Assembly: GCA_014529385.2 (NCBI GenBank)
Contig: CM043968.1
Span: forward strand, 129,431,018 to 129,495,017
Direction of reading: 5' to 3'
Length of the DNA stretch: 64,000 nucleotides
Source: Adiantum capillus-veneris
Taxonomy: Eukaryota > Streptophyta > Polypodiopsida > Polypodiales > Pteridaceae
Below the pieces are notes generated by a model, which was not told the origin of the DNA, did not search any database, and saw only the letters and a list, made by a program, of their open reading frames with translations. Below, piece after piece: positions 22,781-34,888 of this stretch (position 1 is the stretch's first letter; each line of letters starts with the position of its first letter). Position numbers and translations under genes: made by a program.

Positions 22781-25700
22781 TGTAAGGTGCAGCAGAAGTG
22801 AATGTTGAACTTTGCTCAAGATGAGTGCTCCGAACTGTGCTCAAGGGTTCCTTTTACTTATGGAAGAGAGAGCCTTTCGTTCCTTTAGTGAGAGAGTGCA
22901 AATGATCACAAACAATGTGGCAAACACTGTGAATGAAGGTGTTGAGACCTCTGATGGGTGGGTCATGCGATACTTGAACTTCATAAAGGTCTTGCTTCTT
23001 TGGGCCGCGCCGAAAGCGACACAAAGTCATATGTGGTTCCTTCAATGCTTCAACTTCGTCTATAGTCATGCGTCTACCTTTGTAAGAATCTCCGAGGATG
23101 AAAATTCATGAAACCACTTCCAACGCAAAAACATGAACATACCCATTTCATGTAAAGTGACTGGAAAAATTATAGTCTTCTTTTAAGACTGTGCATGCAA
23201 TGTAGATGAACATATAGACAGAGTGTCAAACCGTTCATCAAACACACGCAAACAATGGAATCAGAACTTGTCATTCTGATCTAAATCAATCAACTGTGGC
23301 AAATCACAATGGAAATGCCGATGCTTGATGTTCAATCCTTCTTGTGCTCTTTTAGATACTGTGTCATGCCAAGGAAGAGACATGTAATGTGAATTCCTTG
23401 GGTGCAAACATTTCATCTTTTCACGAGTAATCCGCATACATCCGTGGTCATTCATGAGTGAATCATGTTCAGCCTACAATATGTCATGCCTATGAAAAGG
23501 GATCACATAAGGACGGTGACTAAAATACAGAAAAGCATCACGAATGAAACACTCGAACAATGCGTGCTGACTAATCATTCGAACACATAGGACCTCAACT
23601 CGAGAGTCAAGATCGGTTCTTCGTGATCTATCGAATCTACAATGAGGTTAGCTTCACTAGAAAAAGTATCAACTAAACCATCAACCTTGTGAACAATCAC
23701 GTCTTTATCATGCAAACCATCATGCTCGTGAATAATCACATCTTGATCATGCAAATCATCATGCTTATCATTATCATGCAAATCATGTGTGTCATGCTTT
23801 GGAGAAGAAAAGACTGAGAGAGTCTCCTTCTCCTGATTCTTTTCAATCTGCGCCTGCACATTAGAAAATAGTAGGACCAATGCAGCTTTCCTTTCGTTGT
23901 GCTCACGCTCTATGGCTGCCATTCTTTCTTTGTGTTCACGATCAAATGATGCCTTTCTTTCATCGGCCGCCAAGCGCGCTTGCTTGTGCTCACGCTCAAA
24001 GTCGGCCTTTCTTTCTACTTTTCTTGCTTCGCGTTCTAAGTTCCTGTCCATCATTATCTTGTCGAAAACCTCCATAGGAGTTGGTGCAATCCTTGGCGTA
24101 GATGGCGAGGAGGGAGGGTCAGAAAAACCTCCTAGGGGGAGAAATTCTTCTTCTCCTCTTCCATGCTCATCACCTCCATGCGAAGTATCCATTCCGCTTC
24201 GGGTGATGACCATACACTGAACTCTTGGGTTCTTAAGTTCACGAGGAACTTGGGTTCTTGTGGTTCTTGGGTTCTTGAGTCCTTGAGGTTCTTGAGGTTA
24301 TGGAGTCTCGAGGTTCTTGTGGTTCTTGAGTTTCTTCTTTAGCTTGCAATCTGTGTTAGAGAAGGATCTTCTCTTACCCACGCTCCTCTCTTTCTTGCGA
24401 GCGCACCCCTTGGCGGCCTTGTGCTCACACCAAGGTTGCTTTTTTCCACCTCACGTCGATTGACCGGCCGCTAAGTGCACGGTCCGCTCTCAATGAGTGA
24501 AAAGAGAAACAAGGGGAGGCTGGACAAGCCCTTCTTTCTTGGGTTTCCTGTCACTCTTCAAAACATGATTGGAATCGACACGCCCAAGTGGACTTGGGTT
24601 ACGTGCGACCGCAACAAGAAAAAAAAAAATTGTGGTTCTTTCCTTGAGTGATACAGAACACTGCCAAAGCTCTGATACCAATGCAGTTGCAGCGGAAGTG
24701 AATGTTGAACTTTGCTCAAGATGAGTGCTCCGAACTGTGCTCAAGGGTACCTTTCACTTACGGAAGGGAGAGCCTTCCGTTCCTTTAGTGAGAGAGTGCA
24801 AATGATCACAAACAACAAGTGGCAAACACTGTGAATGAAGGTGTTGAGACTGAGAGATAGAGAGAGAAGAATACGACACCAAAAAAGTTGTCAAACCCTC
24901 CTCCGAAGGCCCCACTCTCTATGGCGAGAGCGGTCTACTATTGATTGCACAAATCTCTACAATGCTTTGGACTTGCCGACGATGTCGATGACAATGAGGA
25001 CGACGACGAGACGGGCTGAAATCTGAAAACGCTAAGGCTGAAATCTGCAAATCTTTTATCTGTTGAATTCTGACTCTATGTAGGTGACGATGTCAATGGC
25101 GACGACGACGACGCGCTGAAACCGCAGATGCTGAAATCTGCGTTTTCCGAGCTGAATCTACAAACACTGGCTGATCTGACCGTGCGGCAAGGATCTGCTG
25201 CATGAAGGTGAGATCTGCAAGGTTCGGGGATTCTACTGTGGAGTCTGACTGCTGAAAATGCAAAAAGTTGATGCCTTTGCTGGTTCCGTCGTGGAAAATC
25301 TGCAAAACGCTATGTTGTACTGCTGATTCAAAAACGCTAGAGCTGATCTGGGCTCTGCTGTAAAAACGCAATGGCTTCTGCTGGGTCTACTAATGCCGGG
25401 ATTGATCTGCAATTGTAAGCGCTGGGCTGAATCTGCGCTTGTAGGAAACGCTAGGCTTGCTCTTTGGCTGAAAACGCTATGTTATCAGCCCAGGGGGGGG
25501 TGGGGGTGTCTTGCTGAGAAGGTGCAATGTTGGATGTCAGGTCCCTGCTGCCTCTTCTGCCAGAAAGCGCTAGCCCTAGCTTTTCTTATATAGATCCTTG
25601 GCCAATTTGCCCTACCCAGTTTCCCAACAAAAGTCACTAAAAAATAATAAGTGAAAAATGGCTAAAATAGGAAAAATAGGCCTATGCACTGTAAAAATGC

Positions 25701-25898
25701 TCCTGATGGGTGCTGACTGAAATCTGATGATCATGCTGTGTGCAACCAGAGGATATGCATCTACTCTAAGTGCCTGGACATGCACGGTCTGCGAACAGAC
25801 TCACAAAAGTGCCAGAACACTTCCTAAGCTAACTGAACTAAACCCATGTCATGAAGTAGCTTGTCCACGTACACATAGGGTTAGATGTGCACATGACA
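22781..25898 (-). mobile_element. Deleted LTR retrotransposon with 1.2-kb LTR and gag-like ORF
   Basis: On the minus strand, the 5' LTR is 25898..24682 (1,217 bp, TGTCATGTGCAC ... GCAACTGCA). The PBS TGGTATCAGAGC follows at 24680..24669, then a gag-like ORF (24213..23575). A 3' LTR remnant occupies 22948..22781, ending CACCTTACA. The flanks ggcat (25899-25903) and gacat (22776-22780) look like a target duplication with one change. Pol is absent. The same LTR family forms the solo LTR at 38935-40168. Confidence 0.75.
23575..24213 (-). CDS. Gag-like coiled-coil protein with His/Asp-rich repeats
   Basis: An intact 212-codon frame lies 450 bp downstream of the PBS in the same sense, the expected place for gag. 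The start MVITRSGMDTSHGG resembles the MV-TRSG start of many plant Ty3 gag proteins. Residues about 50-120 form a charged coiled coil with repeats of EREHKERMAAIE type. Residues about 140-185 are rich in His-Asp (LHDNDKHDDLHDQ, EHDGLHDKD). No CCHC knuckle or capsid core is present, so it is probably a truncated or non-autonomous element protein. The function is unknown. Confidence 0.5.
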   Translation of the reverse strand: MVITRSGMDTSHGGDEHGRGEEEFLPLGGFSDPPSSPSTPRIAPTPMEVFDKIMMDRNLEREARKVERKADFEREHKQARLAADERKASFDREHKERMAAIEREHNERKAALVLLFSNVQAQIEKNQEKETLSVFSSPKHDTHDLHDNDKHDDLHDQDVIIHEHDGLHDKDVIVHKVDGLVDTFSSEANLIVDSIDHEEPILTLELRSYVFE

Positions 25899-25904
25899 GG
25901 CATG

Positions 25905-26062
25905 CAACAAAACGCTCCCCAAACATCTCGTTTGCGTCGTTCGGAGGTTTCCAAGCTACAATGAAACACTCCCCAGACATTCCCTCTGCCTCGTTCTAAG
26001 GCTTTCAAGCATACAACAAAAAGCTCCCCAAACATCCCGTTTGCGTCGTTCCACGGTTCAAA
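25905..26062. repeat. Three-copy tandem repeat, unit about 56 bp
   Basis: Three consecutive units share acaa-aacgctccccaaacat, then -cgtttgcgtcgttc-, and end in a TTTCAAGC-like motif. They start near 25907, 25961 and 26016. The similar phrase cactccccagattgc at 22740 suggests the array continues the element interrupted by the 22781-25898 insertion. Confidence 0.65.
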
Positions 26063-26761
26063 CAATACCAAGACAGCACTTTTCACTACTCCACCCGGGA
26101 GTAAATCACCAAGCATTGAAACCAAAGTCAAACAATTCAAATAGGCACAAAGACATTTTATTTTATTTTTATTTTTTTCAAAACTCACAATATGTGAGTA
26201 GATTATATTAGATACCAAAAAAAATACACAGCATGCCATGCTGATACCGAGGCATGGCACCCACATACAAATCCACCACACCCTTGGTCATCATCACATA
26301 GTAAAAGACCACAACATCGGGCTTTTAAAGCGAGCCCATATCCATCCAAACTACAAATTCATCATGAACGGAAGCTAGACCAACAGTACACATTCTGTTA
26401 AAGGGAGCCACCCTGAAAGAAGACTTACAACCGCAAACGGGGGGGAGTCGCCAACTCCATCACCGAGCCCGACCAGAGAAGCCACCACCGAGGATGCCAC
26501 GGCAAGGCTCCTACTGCCACCAATAACCAAACCTCCAGGGGGGGGCTAGCAAACCACAGCCATGGTCTAGGAGATGGCACCAAGACAGGTTTAAAACAAA
26601 TACCATCCATTTTAAACAAATTCCAAACAAGATCGCCAAACAAGTTCTCAAACAAAATTCAAAAAACTGCTAAATCAAAGTGAAAAAGCATTCTCGACAT
26701 CATTCGAGCTCGAAAGTCAACAAGCCTTCCGTTCTGAAACTACACCCAAAATTAGGGTTAG
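26063..26761. other. Intron stretch, probably element internal DNA, no domain seen
   Basis: No coding motif is recognised. The poly-A/T segment at 26158-26180 and the (G)6-7 runs near 26440 and 26535 are the only features. Confidence 0.5.
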
Positions 26762-27111
26762 TGTCACTAAATGATGACGTGGCAGGTTGTATCAACAGAC
26801 CCACGGACGCGCTGACATGCTGACATGGACAGCCGTACGGAATTTCACGAAATGAGCTGATGTTGACGTGGCAACGTACGGATTTCTGCATTTTTTGCTC
26901 GCAGCTTTTGGGCCAGTAGCTTTTGAGTTTGAATCTTTTTGATGTACTGCTTTTGAGAGCCCTTGGGGCCTTTAAATAGGTATTTAGAGGGCCCCCTAAA
27001 CTCGGACTGGCTAACAAGCAGTTGAGCAGAGAGGACCCTCGGACTCTGTAACTTTACTCAAGCATTAATATAAAATAAATACCAAAAGGGGTGCCAGAAT
27101 TTGGGGCCAAT
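26762..27111 (+). repeat. Truncated Ty3 LTR directly abutting a second LTR
   Basis: It starts tgtcactaaatgatgacgtgg and ends ggtgccagaatttggggccaa at 27110. It then runs straight into another LTR start (TGTCACAAAGTGATGACG) at 27112, so two LTR pieces of the same family sit head to tail. Confidence 0.7.
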
Positions 27112-27209
27112 TGTCACAAAGTGATGACGTGTCTGCCCGGGAGCCGAGCTGCTGAAAACCCTAATTCTACAAACCGTAATCCTAAAACCTGCAAGCCCTA
27201 AAATCTGCC

Positions 27210-27265
27210 AAAAACCCTAACCCTAACCCTAAAACCTCTCCTAAACCCTAACCCTAACCCTAGCA
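27210..27265. repeat. Telomere-like CCCTAA/CCCTAAA repeats inside an LTR
   Basis: aaccctaaccctaaccctaa and, 20 bp on, ctaaaccctaaccctaaccc. Further single CCCTAAA/AACCCTAA units start at about 27160. The plant telomere repeat is CCCTAAA on this strand, so the six-base spacing is mixed. The location within an LTR points to element sequence rather than a fused telomere. Confidence 0.8.
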
Positions 27266-27965
27266 ACAGGAACAGATTTCCATGAAATGCGTTGGCATGA
27301 TGACGTGGCGTCGTACGGAATCCTCCGGGAGTTGCGGCGCTGATTTTCAGCTTTTGGGCGACAATTTGAGTTGGAGAGAGAGAGATAAAACTTTTACTTT
27401 ATTTTATTAACAGCTCTAGAGAGAGCTTGTGAGAGAAAAAGGAGTTGCTTTTATTTTGAAGCTTTTGGGGCTCTGCTTTTGGCATCCCTTGTAATTTAAA
27501 TAAGCGGTGAGGGCTCACACTCTGCAGACCATCTGGACGCAGAGTCTGAGAGTGAAACCCTAACCGCTCTCTTGTACTTTGAACATTGATTAATACATAA
27601 AGAAATACCGAAAGGGGCGCCAGTCTTTGGGGCCAATATCTCTAGGCACGGAACTCCGCCGGGCCAGTGCAAATCTATTGTGAACTGTGAACTGTGAACT
27701 GTTTTGAAGTGGTTATTTGGTGCTGTCGTGATTGATTCTTGACTTGGAGTGTCCAAGTCTGTTACACCAATACCTCTGGGCACGGAACTACGCCGAGCCG
27801 TGTGGACTCTATTCAACCGTGATAAAGTTTGTGAAGTGTTTTAAGTGATTCTCTCGTGTGTCGTACCAGATTTCCGACATGGGGTGTCCAAGTTTGTAAC
27901 GTGGTATTAGAGCATAGCCGATTTTCCTTCCACCAGGAAATCCGATCCTTTCTTCCGCTACACAC

Positions 27966-29370
27966 ATGGATTCAAGTGACGAATCCCGCAAGAATCAGAT
28001 GAACTACCCGACAACTCCGGATCGGGACAAAGTACAGAAAATCCTAATGGACGACAACTAGATCCTGACGATTCAGAACAAAAGTACGGGCCACCACAGC
28101 CCACGGAGAATGAACGAATGGAGAAGCAGCATCAACAGCAAATTGATGCTTGTGCTAAGCAGATGCTCCAGTATCGAAGGATTCCTAGTATGAAAAATAT
28201 TTGACCAAGCATCCAATCGACGAGATGCATACTCGGTGGCGTACAGCCATCAACTCACCTTTAAAGTCGGCATTGACGAAACCACCTGCGCTGCGGTACA
28301 CTGAAGATGAACTTGACAATGTCATAGGACGATGAGTCAATCAAATGTTGAGGACCACAAAGCATTCGAAGAGACGCAGCAAGGGAGCAGGCTACCTTGG
28401 TTACTTGGGTCGTCAGTCTTCTTTTGCAACTTCTTTTGCAAATGCACGAAAGCTAAAGGAGCGTGTACGTTTTGAGGGTGTTTCCAATTCATCCTCATCC
28501 TCTTCTGACTATTCAAATACCTCCTCCAATTCAAGTGATGAGGACGGAAAGAGCAGGAAACGAAGAAAAACTTATAGACACGGTAAGAACAAGAAGAAGG
28601 CCAAGAAGAGCAACACTTTTACAGAGCCAATCAATACAACTTTCTCGAGGATAAGAGCAAGTAGACCAAAGAATTCAAGAAGGGTGGACAAGCACTAAAA
28701 TTCAATAACTTTTCAAGTTTTCAAGATGTTCACAAGGCCCTTGCTTTTATTCAATAGTTTGACAAAGCTTTTTCTAGAGGCTGCTACTCAGAGCACTCCA
28801 TGATCAGGAGGGCAACATCCTATTTGAAAGGAAATGCACGCACATGGTGATCCACTCTTCTGTTACGAGAAGAAGCACCGACAAAGTAGCTAAGTTCAAG
28901 CGACTTTTTATTTCCTAGTGGCTCACTCAGAAGTACGAACGTGATGTGATTACCGCTTGGAATCATCTGGATGACCAAGGAAGATACTTTGGACATTTAC
29001 TGCAAGAGATTTTGGGATGTTTTTGTACCCACCTCATCTTTTAAAAAGATGAGTTTTAAGCAGCAAATCGAGCGATTTTGCTATGGACTTCCCAAAAAGA
29101 TACGAGATTACTGCTTATTACAAAAATCTGAGTCTATGAAACAATTGATGGGACATGCTAAGCAAGGGTTTGCTATGCATTCAGGTAACTTGACTTATCC
29201 AACAGATCAACTTTTTGACAAGTGTTGGCAGAAGAAGAGGAAAGAAGGATACACGTTCCCGACTGACCGAGGAACAGAAAGCCGAATACCTCAAAATGGG
29301 GAAGTGCTTTGATTGTGGAAAACAAGAACATATATCGGCACAGTGCCCCAAAAAGGCACAAGAATGAGAA
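27966..29370 (+). pseudogene. Ty3 gag remnant with CCHC knuckle
   Basis: The reading starts at ATG 27966 (MDSSDESRKNQMNYP), just after the PBS, and stops within 35 codons. Later fragments are readable: a Ser/Lys-rich linker at 28345-28698, then a capsid-like stretch at 28971-29180 (TLDIYCKRFWDVFVP, FKQQIERFCYGLP). The zinc knuckle at 29305-29346 reads CFDCGKQEHISAQC (CX2CX4HX4C). Several frameshifts and stops separate these, so no protein is made. Confidence 0.75.
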
Positions 29371-30734
29371 CGATTGACAAACTGAAATAGAACTGGGCGA
29401 GGAGATACTCACTCTAGAAAAGATACTAGAAAGGAAACTGAAAGGGATACTGATGTGCTGACAGTATTCTGCTTTATGAAATTATGAATGAAGAACTTTG
29501 AAATAGGAATTCCCGAAGAAGACTCTGATTTATGTGTGAATTTTTAAACTTTTTTGAAAGATCTTGTTATTTGTGTTCAGATAGCAGGTGAAATCGAGGA
29601 TGAGATGGTGAGAAATTTACATATGAATGCAATTGGGAACAATGACGGCTCAAGAATGAACCCGATCTGATTCAAGATAAGAATGATGAATTTTGTTTGA
29701 ATGAATGAGATGACTGGATACTGTGGTGAGTGCATCAAGAGTTCCCGAGGGATGAAATGGCTACACAAGGATCTAGCTACATCAAGACTTTTGAACAAGT
29801 GAGATGACTGGACCGAATGATTGAAACACTCTGTTCAGTATGAACTAGGTGTGTGATGTGCGAACTCGAATTCCCGAAAATGAATCTGAATTTTGTGTGC
29901 TCACTCATGTGATTGTGTTTGAGTGCAGGTTTGAAAGATGAAATGACTGCATCATTTCCATCTTGAGATTCTATGGACATGATCGCAATAAGAATTAGTT
30001 AATCCGACATCAGTGAGGTCCGGTGTGGTTCTAGATGCGATTGCTAAACACGTTGCCAGGACTCAAGGTTCTAGATCTAAATGGATTTTATGTGATATGA
30101 TTTGAATGTGATGTGAATGTTTAGTGATTGTCGTCTTTGTAAAAGTGCTAGATTTGTGTCGTCTAGTGCGTCGGTACTTAAAGTCAGTGGCTATTGAACT
30201 AGTTTATGGCTTCTTTGCAGGTGTAATCAAGGGCGATTACAGTTCTTTCAAGAGGGGGGTAAATGATGACGTGGCAAGCTGTACGGACAACAAGTTGTAT
30301 GGACAGACCCACAGATCGCGCTGACATGCTGACATGGACAGCCGTACGAAATTCCGCAAAATCAGCTGGCTGATATTGATGTGGCAGCGTATGGATTTCC
30401 CCGTTTTTGCTAGTAGCTTTTGGGTTTGAAGCTTTTATATTTACTGCTTTTAAGAGCCCTTGGGCCTTTAAATAGGTATTGAGAGGGCCCCCTGAACTCA
30501 AACTCACTGACGAGCAATTGAGCAGAGAGGACCCTCGGACTCTTTAACTTTGCTCAAGCATTAATATAAAAATAAATACCGAAAGGGGCGCCAAATTTTG
30601 GGGCCAATATCTCTGGGCACGAAACTACGCCGGGTCTGTCGGCTCTATTTAACCGTGATAAAGTATGTGAATTGTTTTAAGTGATTGTCTCGTATGTTGT
30701 GCCAGATTTCCGACTTGGGGTGTCCAAGTTTGTA

Positions 30735-31150
30735 GCAGTTAGATTCCTTCCATAAGGTTGTAGACGACCGTAGCACGGTCCATAAGCTCTTAGACAGACA
30801 GTGTTCCTATAACGGTGATGGTAGTCCCAAGACAAAGCAATCACATTGAACCTCCAAGGTTATCAGCTCAGAAAGAGACACCTGTTGAAAGATGTCCAAA
30901 GACTGCAAGTTGTGATCTACTAGGGTTTGCATTTCAAGATACCCCACTCTGCCGGGAGCTGCACTCCAAAGGAAGATGTCAGAAGACATGTAACTTTTGG
31001 CAAAAAGAATTCTTGAAAGCTTGCCAAGTCCTTGGAAGTGTGCGGCTTGGTAGCTACAGACATCCACCACTTCACGGCACTAACTCTGCGAAAAACGGCA
31101 GCTTGAAAAAACATATTTGATCCTTCTCTTCCAAGTGGTCTTTATGACTT
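30735..31150 (-). repeat. Inverted copy of the 18480-18880 element segment
   Basis: Read on the minus strand, this matches 18480-18880 on the plus strand with moderate divergence. Shared phrases are tggatgtct-tagctac-agccgcacac, ggcaagctttcaagaatt and agagtggggtatcctgaaatgc, ending at gttcggactaccatcac-like sequence. The minus frame (31070..30807) and the plus frame at 18518-18745 encode similar peptides (GLGKLSRI, PGRVGYLEM versus SGRVGYPEM). I cannot name the protein; it lies in the internal part of a Ty3-type element. Confidence 0.75.
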
Positions 31151-31329
31151 ATGCCCCGTAAGACAGAGCGATGAAGACGGGAGCACACCCAATGCGCAAT
31201 GGACTAAGGGTGGGAGTGGCTAATAAGTCCAGGGCAAGGACACGACGGTTCTTTGATCAAAAAAATTCGAAGCGCCATCTTGCTTTGTCTACTCTTTGGT
31301 AGGACTAGTAAGCTTTCAGAAAAGCACAC

Positions 31330-33817
31330 CAAAGTAACAGGGAACGAGCGGAACGGGGCCTTCCCGTTCCCGGAACACATTCCCAAGCCAACAATACAAG
31401 GGACGCCCAAAAGCAAAGCCCCAAAAGCAGTTCTCTCAAAAGTACTAAACCCCAAAAGCATCTGCTCCCAAAAGCTAGCACTGGAGACTCCAAAAGCAGG
31501 CGAAGGAATTTGTTGAAATCCGTACAGCCTGCCACGTGGCACCAACAGTGCAAAGCACGAAAATCCGTACTGTTTTGCCACGTAGCATGTCAGCACATTT
31601 TACGGAAATCAGCCTCAGACCTCAAGCTTTGGGTTTTTAGGGTTTAAGCCCCACGGCCGATGCTCAGAAGTTCTTTAAGTTGGTCGGTTCGGTTTCTCTT
31701 GTCCACGCGGGGCTCTTTCAGTTGGTCATGCCACGTCATCACTTTGTGACATTCGCCCCTCGTGAAAGAATTGTAATCACCCTCGATTACGTCTGCAAAA
31801 ACAGCCAAAGGACAAAAACTTTCTTCACTAGACACTAACTCTATTGGCACCTATTTTACGACAAGGAGTTGTTTTCACACTCAATTCGGGACCTTCACGC
31901 AGTATCTTCACCCTATATCGGCAGAGTGCAGCAGTTTGCTACAATGCTCGTGACGGCACTTTACCATGGAGATCTCTCGACAGTTAAGACACCCCAGACT
32001 GTTGCTACACTCGCGGAGTATTGTTCTTCAGTGGATATCGCAACAGACATCTTCATCATTTGCCTCACATCTTAGGCTTCATGCGGTTTGTTCAACATCA
32101 GGTGTTGGGGGGGGGGTAATAGACTTACACCACTCTGCTGCTTCACAGGTCTAGGGCATGCATGTACGGCTAGTGTGCCTTCGGGTGGCCACCCTTTGCA
32201 TATGCATTTAGAATGCATCACTATCCGGCTGCCCACTCCCGGGCCAGCCGCCCACTTTTGTCCGGGCCCTCATATATTTCCATATATCATTTTCTTGTTG
32301 GGTCGTGGGGGATTTTCCAGGCATTATCCTACCTCCCCTTGGGCACCTATTTATGGGGCTAAGGGGGTACCCACTTCCACACACATCTGCTTATTGTGTG
32401 TTGGGTCTTCTGCTCATGGTAGTCATGGGGGCGATCCACATACCGTTTTGGTGTCTACTTTCTCTCTCTTTTTCATCTCCTCTCTCACGCTTCTGCACGC
32501 ACGCACTTTCAAAGTTTTGGGTGAAACTGACGCACATCTGCCCACACGGGAATCCGACCGACGCGAAGAATGGCTCGTTGGATTCCTCTATTCTAGAACT
32601 ACATGCTCATCATGCCAGATGCCCACCATATTGTAACAACATCTGTTAAAACACGTGTACAAACCATTTATGCAAGAGGGTTCCAAAACTAGAAAACCTA
32701 ATCTAATGGATTCGTCCGAACGTGCAGGTCCTGCGAACAAGCTCACAAAATTGCCGATACTAATCCTCCTAGGATTCTAGACACTCCTATCTAGGAAGAA
32801 GGGGAAAAGTAGCTCTGGAAGTCGATGAAGCATGTCCACATGGCACACAGAGCCATGTGCACGTACTGTTGAAAACTTTGCAGTATCGGGAGATTCTACT
32901 ACGGATGTCGTATATCACGAAGCTCGTCAAGAAGAAACTGTGAGTACTCTCTAGAATCCGAAAACGCCATTGTGCTCTATCTCTTCTTGGTAGAATCGGT
33001 ATGCTTTCAGAAAAGCATATGATTGGAGCTCCAATACCACTGTAACGGCATGGTACCACGTTCCAACAAGAAAGAATAGACGGAACAAACTTTAAGGATT
33101 TCAAAACAACTAAACTAAAAGAGATGCACTACACACGACACGGAGTGGCGGAGTTCCACCCCAAGAGAGCACTTCCCCCCCAAACGATGGCGCCCCTTTT
33201 GGTATTTCTATATATTGCTTCAACTTGTTACAACCTCTACGGCTCATGGCTCTGCTCTGCATATGCATCTACCCGCGGTAGTATACCAAAGAGAGAGAGC
33301 CCATAGTTCAATTTAAAGGCCCCAAGCCTTCTAAAAAGGGTACACATGAAAAGCATTAAGCCCAAAAGCATCCAATCCAAAAGCTTGAGCTGCAAAACAG
33401 CCATTGCAAAATATGGAAATTCGTACACCTGCCTCATCAGCAACCTATCAATGCAATTTACAAGCGTTCATACATTGCCACATCAGCATGTCAGTGCAAA
33501 TTGTGAAAGGTCCGTATAGAAGTGCCACGTCATTATCTTGTTATGTTAAGTCTTCTGTGTGTGTGGGTGCTTAATTTAATGCCCCATCGGATGGGGTCCA
33601 ATAAGTTAGCTAGGGGTTAGGATTTTAATCCTAACCCTTCTTTAAAAATTGGGCCACTCGGCGAGGATCAGTAAGTTGGTAAAGACTTCTTCTTCTCCTT
33701 CTGCTTCTGCTAGGGTTTAGGCCCCTCTGCCAAGATCGACAGGCTGGCTAGGGTTAGGCTCAGGCAGCCCTACCCCTCTAGGTCTACAGTGGCTTGACAC
33801 ATCAGCAGTTTGTGACA
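31330..33817 (-). mobile_element. Ty3-type LTR element (minus), 5' LTR + PBS, no coding left
   Basis: The 5' LTR is 33817..33041 (777 bp, TGTCACAAACTGC ... CCGTTACA). It is followed on the minus strand by GTGGTATTGGAGC (33040..33028), a mutated tRNA-Met primer site. The 3' side has a purine tract (CTTTCACGAGGGGCGAA, 31769..31753) and a 3' LTR start TGTCACAAAGTGATGACG at 31752. That LTR extends to about 31330, where its end is unclear. The internal 1.2 kb shows no gag or pol motif. Confidence 0.6.
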
Positions 33818-34466
33818 CTTCTTAGGCTGATCTAGGTCCTCAGGGGGATGCTTTTGACCTTGGTTTCCATGGTCATCATAGACCGCTCTTTGTCTTGCAC
33901 GATACGTGCTTTGTTCCATCCTTCTCGAGGTACTAGTGGAGTGTAGATCCTCAGCAATGATTGTTGACTCCATCATCCGTTGAAGAGTATTATGGAGATA
34001 CACCTTCATACTGTTTCAAAGTTGTGGTTAAAGGCCTGATTAAAACTTCCACATCTTTTCCTCGTGGGAAATCTTCATGAAAGGAGAAACTTTCAGAAGA
34101 ACTGACCAATCCTTGTTGACATAGACCATGACTTTCTCATGTTCCTTCTGGGCGAGCTAGTTCCATTCCTCCTAGATGTCCTTCTCGAAGTCGGGCAAAA
34201 GAAACTGTCCATAAAATTCAGCTTTGAACCGAGTCCATGTTCTGCCTTGAGTACCTTCCAGAATCTTGGCCAACCACCAGTTGCTTGCCGTCTCCTTGAG
34301 ATACATCCCAACATGATGCAACTTGGATTTTCGGTAAAGTTTCCATTGGCAAAAGCAACTTCAAACTGTCTGACAAAAGCCAATGCCTTGGAGATATCTC
34401 TTCGTCTTGTGTAACTGTCAAACATGACGTCCTTATCACCAAATTTGGAAATCCGCATCTTGTGAT
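33818..34466 (-). pseudogene. Ty3 gag capsid fragment
   Basis: The minus-strand frames give KMRISKFGDKDVMFDSYTR, DISKALAFVRQFEVAFANG, RTWTRFKAEFYGQF-like and EEWN motifs, then FHEDFPRGKDVEVL. This is a typical retrotrans_gag capsid, interrupted by at least two frameshifts and several stops. It is cut on one side by the LTR at 33817 and on the other by the LTR starting 34467, so it is a slice of an older element. Confidence 0.7.
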
Positions 34467-34805
34467 TGTAACAGACCTGGACACTCCCAAGTCGAGAATC
34501 TACTGCGACACCACAAGAATTCACTTCAAAACAATCCATAGTTCACAATTGATTCGACACTGGCCCGGCGGAGGTCCGTGCCTAGAGATGTTGGCCCCAA
34601 AGACTGGCGCCCTTTTCGGTATTTCTTTTTGTATTAATCTGCAACTCAAAGTACAAGGGAGTGGGAGGCTCTCACTCTCAGACTCTGCGTCCAGATGCTT
34701 TGAGAAGTGGGAGGCCTACCCACGCTTATAAAGAGATTACAAGGGATGCCAAAAGCAGAGCCCCAAAAGCTGTTAATAAAAAGCCTTGTAAAAATTAGCA
34801 TACAA

Positions 34806-34807
<2 letters not shown>

Positions 34808-34885
<78 letters not shown>
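34808..34885. repeat. (CT)n microsatellite inside a Ty3 LTR
   Basis: A pure CT tract of about 78 bases, the longest in the window. The corresponding position of the sister LTR (37385-38014) has only a short irregular CT stretch near 37740-37790, so this tract expanded after insertion. Confidence 0.9.

Positions 34886-34888
<3 letters not shown>

Larger units (their letters stand above)
27112..30734 (+). mobile_element. Ty3-type element (plus) with gag remnant and no pol
   Basis: The 5' LTR is about 27112-27900, followed by the primer site tggtattagagc (27902-27913). A gag remnant spans 27966-29370, then about 900 bp without coding motifs. A purine tract, aagaggggggt (30250-30260), precedes a shorter 3' LTR (about 30264-30734) that ends tccaagtttgta. 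Within the 5' LTR the segment (ctctgggcacggaact ... gtgtccaag) is duplicated at about 27640-27760 and 27775-27895. Pol is missing, so it was either deleted or a non-autonomous derivative. Confidence 0.75.

Noticed and set aside
27210-27265. Interstitial telomere from chromosome fusion
   Set aside because: The repeats are short, irregular and inside an LTR, so element origin is simpler.
32088-32649. Overlapping plus-strand frames of 182 and 114 codons
   Set aside because: They lie inside the internal region of a minus-strand Ty3 element. Composition is Ser/His/Pro-rich without motifs.
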